64,000 nt of DNA from the NCBI GenBank assembly GCA_949825045.1, contig OX463815.1, positions 35,207,356 to 35,271,355 on the forward strand. The letters are read 5' to 3'. Source of the stretch: Argyresthia goedartella. Lineage: Eukaryota > Arthropoda > Insecta > Lepidoptera > Argyresthiidae. The position numbers and the translations under genes are program-made. Positions 1-9,240 of the stretch are shown piece by piece (the stretch's first letter is position 1; every line of letters begins with the position of its first letter). Below the pieces are notes generated by a model. That model did no database searches, was not told the origin of the DNA, and saw only the letters and a list, made by a program, of their open reading frames with translations.

Positions 1-169
1 ATTTACACGGTGTACTAAGGTTGTCAAAACCACTCTATTCAGTGCATTCTGCCAGACTTTCTACACTTGCAGCCTGTGGGTTCAATATACGAAGAAATCG
101 TACAATTCCCTGCGTATCCAGTATAACCATGCCTTCAGGGTACAACAGTACAGCGTCCCAGACAATTGA
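1..169 (+). pseudogene. LINE reverse transcriptase C-terminal fragment
   Basis: Codons from position 2 to a TGA at 167-169 read without interruption and give a peptide containing SLWVQYTKKSYNSLRI and YNHAFRV. This resembles the thumb/C-terminal part of non-LTR retrotransposon ORF2 proteins, where a 'LW..YTK.SY..L...YN.AFR' pattern is typical. The reading frame runs off the left window edge, so the 5' extent is unknown. It is a decayed or truncated mobile-element fragment, not a host gene. The clade is not determined. Confidence 0.6.
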
Positions 170-623
170 AGATATTTAGATCAGAATCATCATTATTATG
201 TAAAAGTTAAAATACAGGCGCCCATTTGTCTTTTTGGTCTGACTCATTCGAGATGTAGTCTATCGGATAATCATTTATGGTACTCGTAGCCTACAACGGC
301 TTTATTTATTTTTAATCTAGAAATGATGCTCCACACACAAACACATCACAAGAATCTCCCTCAAATAAAAACACAATTACAATTTTGATTGACAGCTTGA
401 TTGAGGAAAGGGCTTCTATGAAAGGGACCAATTACTCTGTTTTCATAGTTAATGAAATAATGTAACTTGTTGCTGCAGTGGATAGACAAGTAGCTAAAGA
501 CTTACTGATGTGTGGAAAAGATGGTAAAGAAGATAACAATTAAGTGTTTTTGAATTGGAAGGGGAGTTCAAAAGTGGGAGATGCGAAGGATATCTGGTTA
601 GATGGTTATGGGATTTTATCTAA
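170..623. other. AT-rich DNA, nothing recognised
   Basis: I see no open frame with protein character and no repeat shared with the rest of the window. It lies beyond the last visible unc-5 exon in the direction of transcription, so it is probably intron. The next unc-5 exon was looked for here (an NYTC-type Ig motif on the minus strand) and not found. Confidence 0.5.
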
Positions 624-822
624 GACCGACTTGCACTAGACTTTTGACAGCCGCTAAACACAGTTTCAACACAAATTGAGTACAACACGTTCAAGTTACT
701 TAGTCAAGCACGGCAATTTTATTGCCTGTCAGACAGGTTTCCACTTAACATGACCGTGCTGTATTTAAATAGTGTTTAAACAGTATTCAGTGACTGACAA
801 AAGTCTGGTACAAGTCGGCCTC
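624..822. mobile_element. short TIR element (MITE-like)
   Basis: The left end GACCGACTTGCACTAGAC at 624 matches the reverse complement of the right end (AAGTCTGGTACAAGTCGGCC, ending at 820) with few mismatches over about 30 bp, so the ~200 bp unit is bounded by terminal inverted repeats. A second inner inverted repeat (AGCACGG / CCGTGCT) lies near 698-752. There is no coding capacity. No clear target-site duplication was seen. The superfamily is not assigned. Confidence 0.6.
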
Positions 823-1139
823 AAAGATGGGAAAAGAGGCTCAAGCCCGGATTCACTACCCACTACTCAAAGCTATACGGAGACTTTAGCGGCACTTTCT
901 TTGAGCAGCGGGCTTAAACCAACATTTAGATAAACAACATATTTTCAAACATAAAATCCAAAACCAATGAAAACATTGTTGTCGCTAAGTCCCATTATTA
1001 ATAATGGGGAGGGGAGGAGAACGAGCACTTTACGGAGAAATAAACGTATCTCCTGTCATTGGAATAAAATTCCCTCATATCAATAATGATAATTTTCCTT
1101 CAAATATTGGAAGTAAAAGGTTATACTTTTGTCATTCGC

Positions 1140-1596
1140 AATAGTAGTTTATGTGACTGCTACATAATGGAGGGCATTAATACTCGAGAGTGGGTTTATG
1201 AAACAAGCCGAAGGCGAGTTTCATAATAATATCACTCGAGAGTTTTAATGCCTAATTATGTACAGTTACATACACTAGTTTATCTACACACATATCATAA
1301 GCTCTCTTTGATATGTTCAGGAACCGCATGTTTGACCGGCATTGTGGCATTGATTATTGCTGTGCAGTTTTTTAGCTTGTTCTACAGTACCAATTTTACA
1401 GACAAACTAAGGGCGGCACACAGGCGGGCGTCGGCGTTCGAATGTCATAATTTGACAAATTTTTATACATTATGGTAATAATGTACAAATTTTCAGATAA
1501 GAAATAAGTTTTTACCAAATAGTTTTACATTATGCTGGTCTTAACGTGCGGTTTTTAAACGCAGTAAAGAGGGTTTTTGATACGTGTGTAGATAAA
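1140..1596 (+). mobile_element. HTE copy 1 (hairpin plus TIR element)
   Basis: This copy starts at AATAGTAGTTTATGTGAC and ends at GTGTGTAGATAAA, as other HTE copies do. Order: terminal segment; an imperfect hairpin with CTCGAGAG-containing arms enclosing ATGAAAC...GTTTCAT; left subterminal repeat TTTATCTACACACATATC; internal region; central palindrome around ACATTATGGTAATAATGT; right subterminal repeat. The internal tandem duplication is shortened compared with copies 2 and 4-6. The ATG-initiated frame found in other copies is frameshifted after about 45 codons, so it gives no evidence for a protein. Confidence 0.8.
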
Positions 1597-1712
1597 AAGA
1601 ATAACAAATTACAGAGATATTTGTAAACGTAGTCCAGTTAAAAACTTCCGTATTATGTGTCTCAGAAGTATTTACATATCACGCCGAAATAACTCAATAA
1701 TAAATCGCTCAC

Positions 1713-1891
1713 CTGCAAACTAACTTTAGGCAGCACGAGGTTCTCTTCTCCCACCTCCAGGGAGACTCCATTTCTGAACCAGGTCTGCATCGAGGGTGGG
1801 GCGGAGGCAGGTGGAACGCAGCGTAAGGTGACGCTGCTGCCAACCTCCACTGATGATGATAGTGGGGAGACCATGAACTGCTTCTTTATGT
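1713..1891 (-). CDS. unc-5: UNC-5 netrin receptor, exon for start of Ig domain 2
   Basis: This exon encodes 59 whole codons plus two leading bases that complete a Tyr codon begun in the upstream exon (4262-4741). The acceptor is TTGCCAACAG ending at 1892 and the donor is GTGAGC starting at 1712, so the exon ends in phase 0. The joined start reads AYIKKQF, matching the conserved 'AYLKKQF/AYLRKNF' link between the two Ig domains of UNC-5 proteins. Next come a first Ig cysteine in VTLRCVPP and the WFRNG tryptophan of the C strand. The second Ig cysteine (NYTC-type motif) must be in the next exon, which is not visible in the 1712 bases to the left. UNC-5 is a plasma-membrane receptor that mediates repulsion from netrin; the Ig domains contact netrin. 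Confidence is high because splice sites, phase and family motifs agree. Confidence 0.9.
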
Positions 1892-1934
1892 CTGTTGGCA
1901 ATGGATGTTAAATTAGATTATTGGCTTCGATAAA

Positions 1935-2070
1935 GACCGATCGGCGTGGCGTAGCGGTTGAAGTTCTGTCTTGGAAGAGAGGGTTTCCTGTTTCGATTCC
2001 CGGCTGGAAGTAAGAAATTTCCAAGGTATTGGATGCTTCTATGCTGGTGACGTCGATGTGTATGGTGTTT
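1935..2070 (+). mobile_element. SINE-A copy (decayed)
   Basis: A tRNA-like head begins GACCGATCGGCGTGGCGTAG and has a B-box-like TTTCGATTCCCGGC. The body continues with the GGTATTGGATGCTTCTAT...GACGTCG segment seen in other SINE-A copies and stops before the usual CAGGGTATCCTAGTG tail. It is inserted in the unc-5 intron, antisense to the gene. Confidence 0.6.
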
Positions 2071-2160
2071 ATTTTTTTTAATTATTTTTTGTTACAATGA
2101 ATATCTTAAAGCTATATTAATGAAGCAACCACGTAAGCCTACATGGATTACAATAATAAT

Positions 2161-2414
2161 ACCTTATAATAATACCTTGGACACCATTTACACACATTGA
2201 TCTAGCCCCAAACTAGGATTCCCTGTATCTTGGGTACTAGACAACGATACACATACTTATATAGATAAATATTATACTTAGATAGATAAACAACCATGAC
2301 TAGGGTACAAACATCCGTTCTCGTCAAACAAATATTTGCCCCCACCGGGACTCGAACACGGGACCCTTGGTTTCGTAGGCAGCGTCACTGCCGACTCGGC
2401 CATTCGGGTCGTCA
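2161..2414 (-). mobile_element. SINE-B copy, near full length
   Basis: On the minus strand it reads a tRNA-like head GACCCGAATGGCCGAGTCGG with a B box (GGGTCCCGTGTTCGAG-like). The family body follows (GAGAACGGATGTTTGTACCC, TATCTATCTAAGTATAA), then the tail TACAGGGAATCCTAGTTTGG and an AATAATATTATT-type 3' end. It is inserted in the unc-5 intron in the same orientation as the gene. Confidence 0.85.
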
Positions 2415-3213
2415 AAGATCAAAATCAAATAACTAAATACTATTATATAGAAATACACATAGAAACTCTCTGTCGTACATGAGGGTTTTTATATACTAGG
2501 TTGTTTATTCTCTCTTCAAGTCTCATTATTTTAAAAGTGTATACATAGATAATTCCCGTACTGAAGCTTCCACTGACATGTGAAATAGGTTCTGGCAGAA
2601 TTACCAGCGTTGCAGATATCTGCAGCATATGCTGAGCCAGTGCCTATTCACTGTGGGATTATAAACATATACAAACTTAGCTTTATTTTATATTATATAA
2701 ACGATTTGTGATTTTTAGTTAAAACTGTATTTTAAACTGTGAATAAATGGACTATCTAATCCATCTTTCTTATGCGAAAAACAAAGTATGTTATGACAGA
2801 GAAAATGGGCATATTGTTAACAAAATCAGTTTCATCAAAGATATTTAATTAAATCCCCACGGGTACCTTACAGACTTAACAGAAAATTTCACCGAAATTC
2901 CAAACATAGATTCTTGTTTGTCATTTCCAGTTTATTGAGACCAACTGAAGCGTCAGAACACATTTCAGGATCAACAAATCAACATGAAATGCGAGCCAAA
3001 ACAAACTGTAGACAATTAACATCGGCATCCATTGTCCCAAGTCTCGAAATATATCTCACCCCTCGAGAGAAAAATGCTAAGTTGGAAATAATACCGAAAG
3101 TCGCTGACGAAATGAGATCTCTTTTATTCAGATTCCGTTTATAGCGCCTGTAAATATAAGGGAGAATGTAGATGCAGATTTACGGTTTTTAATATTTTTC
3201 ATAGAAACAACCT

Positions 3214-3301
3214 TTGCTTCTGGCCCCACACTAGGATCCCATGTGTCGTGGAAACCAGAAACAGCGACTTCACACACATATAAACATCCAAAACCTGGGG
3301 A
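3214..3301 (-). mobile_element. SINE-A tail fragment
   Basis: On the minus strand it reads CCAGGTTTTGGATGTTTATA, then GTGTGAAGTCGCTG and the tail TCCTAGTGTGGGGCCAGAAG shared with the other SINE-A copies. The tRNA-like head is missing, so the copy is 5'-truncated. The apparent open frame that crosses it is fortuitous. Confidence 0.7.
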
Positions 3302-3978
3302 TTTTGTTATTATAGATGTACTATGAGGAGCAATACTTAGCAGAAATGTAGACATGTATTGTTCCGTCCAGTTGAGTCAAGTTTCGGAAAATAACACATC
3401 ACAACTTGGTCTATCAAACATAAATATATTTGAATTTAAATGAAACACTTTCTCTGATTGGTTGTCCCATGCCGTATTCTTTCCCTTGAATAACTACTCC
3501 TGCCAGGCTTGATAATTTGAAATTCACCGATTCTCTTTTTTATTAATCACAGGAAATGAAAGCGCATTACGCGTAATTATGCAATGAACTTTGTCATGTC
3601 GAGTCTACTACTGACTCGATTCTTGCTTCAGAATCAGATGGTATAGTTTGTTACCACCCTTATGTTTCGTAAGGGTGGAATCCACGCAACGGAACCATTA
3701 TGTCGAGGAAACATAATTTCCGCTCGTTAACTGGAGCTTTTTGGTATTTGATAAATGCTTACTAGCTTTTATTTGGGTGCATTGATAGAGGTATTATATG
3801 TATGAGGATCAGATAGCGGAAAGGGGTTGGGATCTCTCAAATTATACGAATAATATTTCAATTTTATTCCAGTGAATTACCTGTTTTTGGAACCGTAAAA
3901 ATGTACTTAGTTACGAAGCTAGCTTATGTATTTCATTTGCGTTTACATTTTAGATTGATTTCAAGCACATACTATATT

Positions 3979-4040
3979 CCAACCTCACACTAGGATACCC
4001 TGACCTGAGTTGGGGGAACCAGAAATAGCGACGTAGCGAA
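3979..4040 (-). mobile_element. SINE-A tail fragment, diverged
   Basis: It carries the complement of the SINE-A tail (TCACACTAGGATACCCTGAC, then AACCAGAAATAGCGACGTAG). It is shorter and more diverged than the copy at 3214 and lies just downstream of the Ig1 exon donor inside the unc-5 intron. Confidence 0.6.
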
Positions 4041-4261
4041 CATGTTCAATGTATTTAATGTTATTTAATATTTACGTAATGATTAAATTTCTGACAACTT
4101 TTGAAGTTGTTATAAATATTAAGTTTTGGTTTCCTACTGCCATAAGTGAGTCATTGTGATGGTTTCACAATAACTGTTGCTGCTCTACAATTTATGCACA
4201 TTTTCAACCAAGTAAATTAGTACTGACCTGTTCCGGATAATGGTAATTTAAATTTACTTAC

Positions 4262-4741
4262 ATGCCAATTCGACATAGATTCCTTGACTCCGAATATGTC
4301 CTTTGCTATTCCAAGCAAAGCACTCACATTCGTATCTCCCACGAATATATTCGTCCATTTCATTCCTGGTGACATTGAGTTCTGACTCCACCACTCTTAC
4401 TCCGTTTTGTGGATCCACATGCTCAAACTGGATCGTGGTTTCAACTCTTTCTCCATTACATCTGAAGTATACTTGCAAAGCATTAGCAGCCCTACAGAGC
4501 AAAGTAGCTGGTTTGTTTCTCAGTACGTATGAGTTTTTTGGTTCTATGAGGAATATTGGTAGGCCTTCTATAGTTTCGTGGTTATCTGGCAGCGGGAGGT
4601 AGTCCTCGTCTTCCTCTTCCTCTGTTTCTTGATGGTCGTTCAATTGGAAGTCTTTGAGGTATGGGTCCAAATTTTCTACTCCGTCAGGGTGAATATACTC
4701 TGGTCTGAGCTCTTTTGAGGCTGGAGTTTCGAATGAAGTTT
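4262..4741 (-). CDS. unc-5: UNC-5 netrin receptor, acidic linker and Ig domain 1 exon
   Basis: The exon spans 480 bases between an acceptor TTTTCCAATTACAG (4755-4742) and a donor GTAAGT (4261-4256). It begins with two bases of a split codon, encodes 159 codons and leaves one base (T), which forms Tyr with AC of the exon at 1713-1891. About 60 N-terminal residues form a linker with an acidic run (EEEEDEDYLP). Ig1 starts at LPIFLIEPKNSYVLRNKPAT, the characteristic start of UNC-5 Ig1, followed by LLCRA, the extra cysteine in YFRCNGE, and YECECFAWNSKG, matching the four-cysteine UNC-5 Ig1 pattern. NVT is a potential N-glycosylation site. The exon carries no initiator Met of its own: the signal peptide must be encoded upstream (higher coordinates) and was not found. 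Assignment to UNC-5 rather than another Ig receptor rests on the cysteine layout and the conserved junction. Confidence 0.93.
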
Positions 4742-5012
4742 CTGTAATTGGAAAAAGCAGGATAACCCCTCAGTTGGTGTCTCCAAGTATACATGTACAG
4801 ATGATCCCTATTACATTCGTGAGTATGGACTAATATGTGATGAATTCGGTTGGCAAATCGTTATTTTTAAATGCTTACTTTTTAAGTCCTATTCTATGAA
4901 AAAGAATCCATCAATTAAATAGGAACTGCGCGCGCACTGGTCTTGCTTCTCGTGCAATGTTTTCGGAAATTGTCAACAATATTGTGACAATAATTTAAAC
5001 AACACATAACAT

Positions 5013-5100
5013 AGCGTCACGCCTTTTCCCATACGGGGTGGTAGAGGCACAGCCTGTGCCCACTTTTAGCCAGTTATTTAATACTCCATTTTGTATACAT
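5013..5100 (-). mobile_element. TAG repeat copy
   Basis: On the minus strand it contains AGTATTAAATAACTGGCTAA, AAGTGGGCACAGG and CCCGTATGGGAAAAGGCGTG. The same blocks recur near 7205, 29013, 30042 and 51243. The repeat is short and non-coding. Its GGCGTGACGC end faces the CCTGTCACGC end of complete copies as a short inverted match, so it may be a MITE or a SINE fragment. Confidence 0.6.
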
Positions 5101-6322
5101 ACGTACATAGTATATATACGCATACATACAATACATAAGTACATAGTTTCCGCATTAGTTGTTTTCCCACTCACCTGTATTCCTTACGATCCCAACATGA
5201 ATTACTGTCAACATCACAATCATCCATTTGCAACTATTCAGATCCAAAAACATCACTATACAAATCCTTCTCCACACTTTTCAAAACTATAACATTCTCT
5301 TCCAGCACTATAAAAATTACACTTTTCGCATATAGTTTTTTAAGGTTTTCACGTTTTGCGTTTTGTTTTTCTTCGATTATGTACATCGATAATCACGTGG
5401 CAATATGCCTCAGATGTTCAACCGACGTGTGTACACGCTCGCGGCTTATACCAAACTGAGCAACGTAAGTAAATATAAGAGTTTCTTTCTACGGCGATCG
5501 AAAGCCATAAGACCCATAAGTGACGGAATATTTTGTGTTATCTAGTCGCCCATCGTTGTATTGTTAATTAATTGAATTCGTTGGGTTTTAAATAACTATG
5601 TTTGATATTTAACTGTTTTGAGATAGCCACATTTCTTAGCTCCTAACCTAGCGTGAATATGAAATTAGCTCAAGCTTCAAGTTCTGCAAAGTATTTACCA
5701 TTATTTTTCGAAAATATTTTTTTTTCTCTTCTCTTCTTCTTTCTCTTAGTCTTTTTCTTTTGAGAATGATAGTATATGGACCTTAGTTAAAGAAAAAATA
5801 AAATACAGTAGAAATTGGTTGGACAATGGTTGTTGAGAGTCAATCAATAGAAATCGTTTATCCGCACGAAGGACCAATTATAGAATTGAGTTTAGGCAAT
5901 TAACGAATTATCATTTTAACAATCCTTTTTGACTCTTAGTCATTATTATTTTCTCCTATATTGTTTGTTAATAACAGCTCCGAAAGCTTGATAGTTATCA
6001 ATGCAAGCAATATACACATATTTTGAATTATCAGAAACCATGTTACTTTATTTCTATTTGAGACTGCTAACACCATCTATTATTTACAAGCGTAACCCAT
6101 TCCCCATACACAAAACTAAGAGACCTTACCTTCTATCCCGTAGCAATCTGGGGTCAATGTCCGTACTCGTCAATTCCTGGGGACGAGGGAAGCTTTTTAG
6201 TTTAACCATTTTCTCACAGATGGCGCAGTTCTCCCTTCGGTGACGTCAGTTCTTTTCATTTTGGCATTTGACCTTTGATGTAGATGGCGTTAGAGATTTC
6301 TGAATTTGATGAGATTCAACGT
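5101..6322. other. unassigned AT-rich stretch, probable intron
   Basis: A low-complexity TACATACATA-rich stretch at 5095-5155 is followed by unique-looking AT-rich DNA. A CAACGTAAGTAAAT sequence at 5460-5475 resembles a plus-strand splice donor, but nothing coding precedes it. No protein-like open frame or family repeat was recognised. Confidence 0.4.
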
Positions 6323-6822
6323 AATAGTAGTTTATGTGACTGCTGCATAATGGAGGGCATTAAAACTCGAGAGTGGGTTTATGAAACGAGCCGAAGGCGA
6401 GTTTCATAATAATATCACTCTAGAGTTTTAATGCCTAATTATGTACAGTTACATACACTAGCTTATCTACACACATATAATAAGCTCTCTTTGATGTATT
6501 CAGGAACCGCATGTTTGACTGGCATTGTGGCTCTGCAATTGTTTAGCTTGTTCTGTAGTGCCAACTTCACGCAGGCGGGCGTCGGCGTTCGAAATTTGAA
6601 TGTCAGTACCAACTTCACAAACGAACTAGGGACGGCACGCAGGCAGGCGTCAGCGTTCGAAATTTGAATATCATTATATGAAGAAAAACTACACATAATG
6701 ACCATAATGTGTAGTTTTCCAGATACGAAACGAGTTTTTACCAAGTAGTTTAACATAATGCTGATCGTAACTCGCGGTTTTTGAACGCAGTAAAGAGGGT
6801 TTATGATACGTGTGTAGATAAA
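6323..6822 (+). mobile_element. HTE copy 2 (complete)
   Basis: The full ~500 bp architecture is present. In order: AATAGTAGTTTATGTGAC end; hairpin with the GAGCCGAAGGCGAGT loop region; left subterminal inverted repeat from TTATCTACACACATATAA (6463); duplicated CGTCGGCGTTCGAAATTTGA blocks (second copy GTCAGCG), about 75 bp apart; central palindrome around AATGACCATAATG; right subterminal repeat ending GTGTGTAGATAAA. An open frame of 78 codons begins inside the hairpin's right arm (6431-6667) and resembles no known protein. It may persist only because copies are young. Confidence 0.85.
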
Positions 6823-6879
6823 GTAATATTATGTGAGCCTTGATTTATGTTTAATGATTAGGGTGTTATTATGAAAGAA

Positions 6880-7045
6880 GAGCTCCGTGGTTTAATGGGT
6901 TTCACGCTTGCTTCTCACACAGGAGATGCAGGTTCGATTCCTGACCATGTACCAATGAGATAATTAAATTATCTTAAGTACATTATACGAACGTTCTAAC
7001 GGTGATGGAAACATCGTCAGGAAACCTTCATTACTCCATGCACAA
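6880..7045 (+). mobile_element. SINE-F copy (head and part of body)
   Basis: It starts AGCTCCGTGGTTTAATGGGT, a tRNA A-box-like segment, and has the B-box-like GATGCAGGTTCGATTCCTGA. The body reads GAGATAATTAAATTATCTTAAGTACATTATACGAACGTTC in pieces shared with the copy at 19665-19935. The copy runs directly into the 3' end of a LINE-A copy at 7046. Confidence 0.65.
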
Positions 7046-7200
7046 CCTATTTTTAAAAGAGATCTAAAAATAAATCTGTGGGAGTTTCTACGCCCTTCTT
7101 CTCCCACAGTGGTCCAGTGTAGAGAAGAGGCAAAAAATGACGTTTGCTAAGTATATGTAAATATCTACAGTAATAAAGTACTTTGACTATTGACTATTGA
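7046..7200 (+). mobile_element. LINE-A 3' end only
   Basis: This is the 3' untranslated end of LINE-A: AAAAGAGATCTAAAAATAAA, a stem-loop with arms CTGTGGGAG / CTCCCACAG, AAGAGGCAAAAAATGACG, and CTACAGTAATAAAGTACTTT followed by a repeated TTTGACTATTGAC tail. It is severely 5'-truncated, as is usual for target-primed retroposons. Confidence 0.8.
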
Positions 7201-7204
7201 CCAT

Positions 7205-7305
7205 GGCTAGCCCCCTGTCACGCAAAATGGAGTATTGAATAACTGGCTCAAAGTGGGCACAATTGTGCCTCTGCCACCCCGTATGGGAACAGGTGTGACG
7301 CTATG
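7205..7305 (+). mobile_element. TAG repeat copy, fullest form
   Basis: It starts GCTAGCCCCCTGTCACGC, continues AAAATGGAGTATTGAATAAC and AAGTGGGCACAATTGTGCC, and ends CCGTATGGGAACAGGTGTGACGC in pieces. The CTGTCACGC start and the GTGTGACGC end form a loose inverted pair. It is adjacent to the LINE-A tail and has no coding capacity. Confidence 0.65.
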
Positions 7306-8064
7306 TTATGTTATGTTTACCGCATAAGGTTAGCCTGTAATGGTAGGTGTTTATGGATAAATAAATAAAAATAAATAAAAAATGTTTATGAATGCAACCT
7401 GCAAATGCTCAAAAATTTGCCCAAGTTCAACCAGAACCATGTTTTTAATAAACTATGCTTTGTTTGCCGTAAATCAGTTTCTTACACTTGTGTAAAAATT
7501 TACGTCTATCGCCAGTTTTCGATATTCGCTAAAAAAAGTTGTATAAGTCAATTCGAAATACAAACTAAGACCGATTGAAAGCAACTCTACCTACAATGTT
7601 CATGGAGCCAGTGCTGCCAACATTGAATATTGATTACACAAAAGGAGTTCGAAGCGTATTCTAAATTCGAAATTATTCCCGACCTCCCGACTCCTTTTGA
7701 AGACTCAAAATATGTAAGTAGCGTTCGCCGTCACATTTTTATATTCAGAATAATATTTTCTCTTCGTACACCTCAATCGTTCGTACGGTACGGAAATTCA
7801 AATTTAAATGCCCGCTCTCCTTTCCGATAAAGATATTCTGGCGTAATGAGGCGTGAAGGTTGCGCAATCAGGAAAAAGGTTCGAAAATATTTTTAACCTT
7901 TTCCGATGCTTCTTTTTTCTGGTTTTGTACTAAAGAAAGAAACTACAGCTACAGACGTACCGAAATAGTACAAAACCGATACGTTATAGATATACCTATG
8001 GAGCCAGAAACTTAATTGAACAAGAACTCAGGTATTCAGTGTGAATATAATTTCATGTTCATAT
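7306..8064. other. unassigned AT-rich stretch
   Basis: Contains an AATAAATAAAAATAAATAAA simple run near 7355. The remainder is AT-rich DNA without recognised repeats or coding potential; a 66-codon frame at 7630-7830 has no protein-like features. Confidence 0.4.
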
Positions 8065-8290
8065 TCATATTCTGTATTGCACAGAAAATATAGATAAACA
8101 GACAGTTACAATAAATTTTAGAGGCAAAGGCGAGCTTATCTCTTAAGAGAGATTTCTTCCAGCAAACCTGGGCAAGACAGGAGTGTTTATGAAACAGGAC
8201 AGTCCCAGTCCGCAATAAAACTGTACATCTCTACTTTATAAAATATAAAATATCATACATATACCTATATAAATACTTACATTATTTGTG
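8065..8290 (-). mobile_element. LINE-Y 3' end, truncated
   Basis: The plus-strand text CTGTATTGCACAGAAAATAT, then GCAAAGGCGAGCTTATCTCT and TTCTTCCAGCAAACCTGGGC matches the complement of the 3' region of the longer LINE-Y copy at 37745-38345. TATCTCTTAAGAGAGAT forms a small palindrome kept in recognisable form among copies. Confidence 0.65.
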
Positions 8291-8888
8291 TGGGTAAGTT
8301 AATTATGAGGCACTGTATTTGTTTTTTTTTTATAGAGTCTTAAAATTAATACACGTTTGTTGAATTCGGCAAGATTACCGTCACCTAACTGAATGATTCA
8401 TTAAAATGCAGAAAAACAGACCAATGAAAATTCTGTTTCAGTGGAGTGCATTGTTACATTGAATCTCCTATCTAAACAAACTAACCAACAAAACTCTATA
8501 AAACCCTTGAAGCCCCGTATTAAGTGGAGAAATACTGCAAAAACAATTCCTGAAGAGTCTGAGAATGGGGTGGACAAACTTGGTCCAGTAAGCTGAGGCT
8601 TGGAGCGGCAGCCGCTTGGGAGGCTTTTACTACTTACGTTGCTCTATTGTTCCTGCATTAGGTATTATTTGTGAAATTCTTAAAGTAACGTTTTTCAAGA
8701 TACCTGCCTACATTTCAAATTATGTATCATGCCTGCATTCCTTCAGCACTTTAGAGGTTACTTAGCGCTTATCTTCGCTTTAAAAATGCAAATTTAATTC
8801 ACACATTTAGTACTGTTGTGGGTTTCTACGAGTCATGTAAATATATTAAAATCTGTCTGAAGTCGGAACTGTGCGACGCTGTTTGAAT
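8291..8888. other. unassigned stretch
   Basis: No repeat match within the window and no convincing coding frame. Confidence 0.4.
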
Positions 8889-9070
8889 ATCTCTGTGGCG
8901 CAGCGGTTGCGGCTCTGCCTACCATGCGTCCCAGGTTCGATCCCCGGCTGCGGGTAAAGAAAAAATATAATCCCCAAGTCTTGGATGTTTATAGGTGTGA
9001 TGTCACTTCCCACGACACAGGGTATCCTAGTGTGGGGCCAGAAGCCATGTGTGTGCCTGCAAGTAAATTT
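8889..9070 (+). mobile_element. SINE-A copy, full length
   Basis: Head ATCTCTGTGGCGCAGCGG with B box CCAGGTTCGATCCCCGGCTG, then CAAGTCTTGGATGTTTATAG, GTGTGATGTCACTTCC and the tail ACACAGGGTATCCTAGTGTG, GGGCCAGAAGCCATGTGTGT, GTAAATTTT. This is one of the best preserved SINE-A copies. The tRNA-like head provides the internal RNA polymerase III promoter boxes expected for SINEs. Confidence 0.85.
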
Positions 9071-9164
9071 TGACGTGTATGCTGTATCCATTCGTACCAC
9101 GATACACTAGTAGAGAGACACTGTGTAAATCCAAAAGCAATCAAGTGTTGTCATGTAAGTGAAG

Positions 9165-9240
9165 TCAAAGTCAAAGTTCTTTATTACCGCAGAATGTGCA
9201 TGTACATCCGCATCCATGTTTAAATAAATTATTATTTTCC
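9165..9240 (-). mobile_element. possible LINE 3' tail
   Basis: GTCAAAGTCAAAGTTCTTTATTA on the plus strand is the complement of a TAATAAAG...CTTTGACTTTGAC tail like that of LINE-A, but the adjoining sequence does not match the LINE-A 3' untranslated region. It is either a different LINE family or a very short, diverged copy. Confidence 0.4.

Larger units (their letters stand above)
1892..4261 (-). other. unc-5: unc-5 intron between the two visible exons
   Basis: A phase-1 intron of 2370 bases with a GTAAGT donor (4261-4256) and a CAG acceptor (1894-1892). It holds a plus-strand SINE-A copy, a minus-strand SINE-B copy and two SINE-A tail fragments; the remaining stretches (2415-3213, 3302-3978, 4041-4261) show nothing recognisable. 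A small hairpin with 9-base arms CCACCCTTA / TAAGGGTGG lies at 3654-3678. Confidence 0.85.

Noticed and set aside
1..1660. Next unc-5 exon (second half of Ig2)
   Set aside because: No minus-strand NYTC-type motif with a phase-0 acceptor was found; much of the interval is mobile-element sequence.
4303..4602. 99-codon plus-strand frame across the Ig1 exon
   Set aside because: It is the antisense shadow of the unc-5 exon, which has matching splice sites, phase and family motifs.
5455..5475. CAACGTAAGTAAAT as a plus-strand splice donor
   Set aside because: The preceding sequence has no protein-like frame or start-site evidence, so the match is probably chance.
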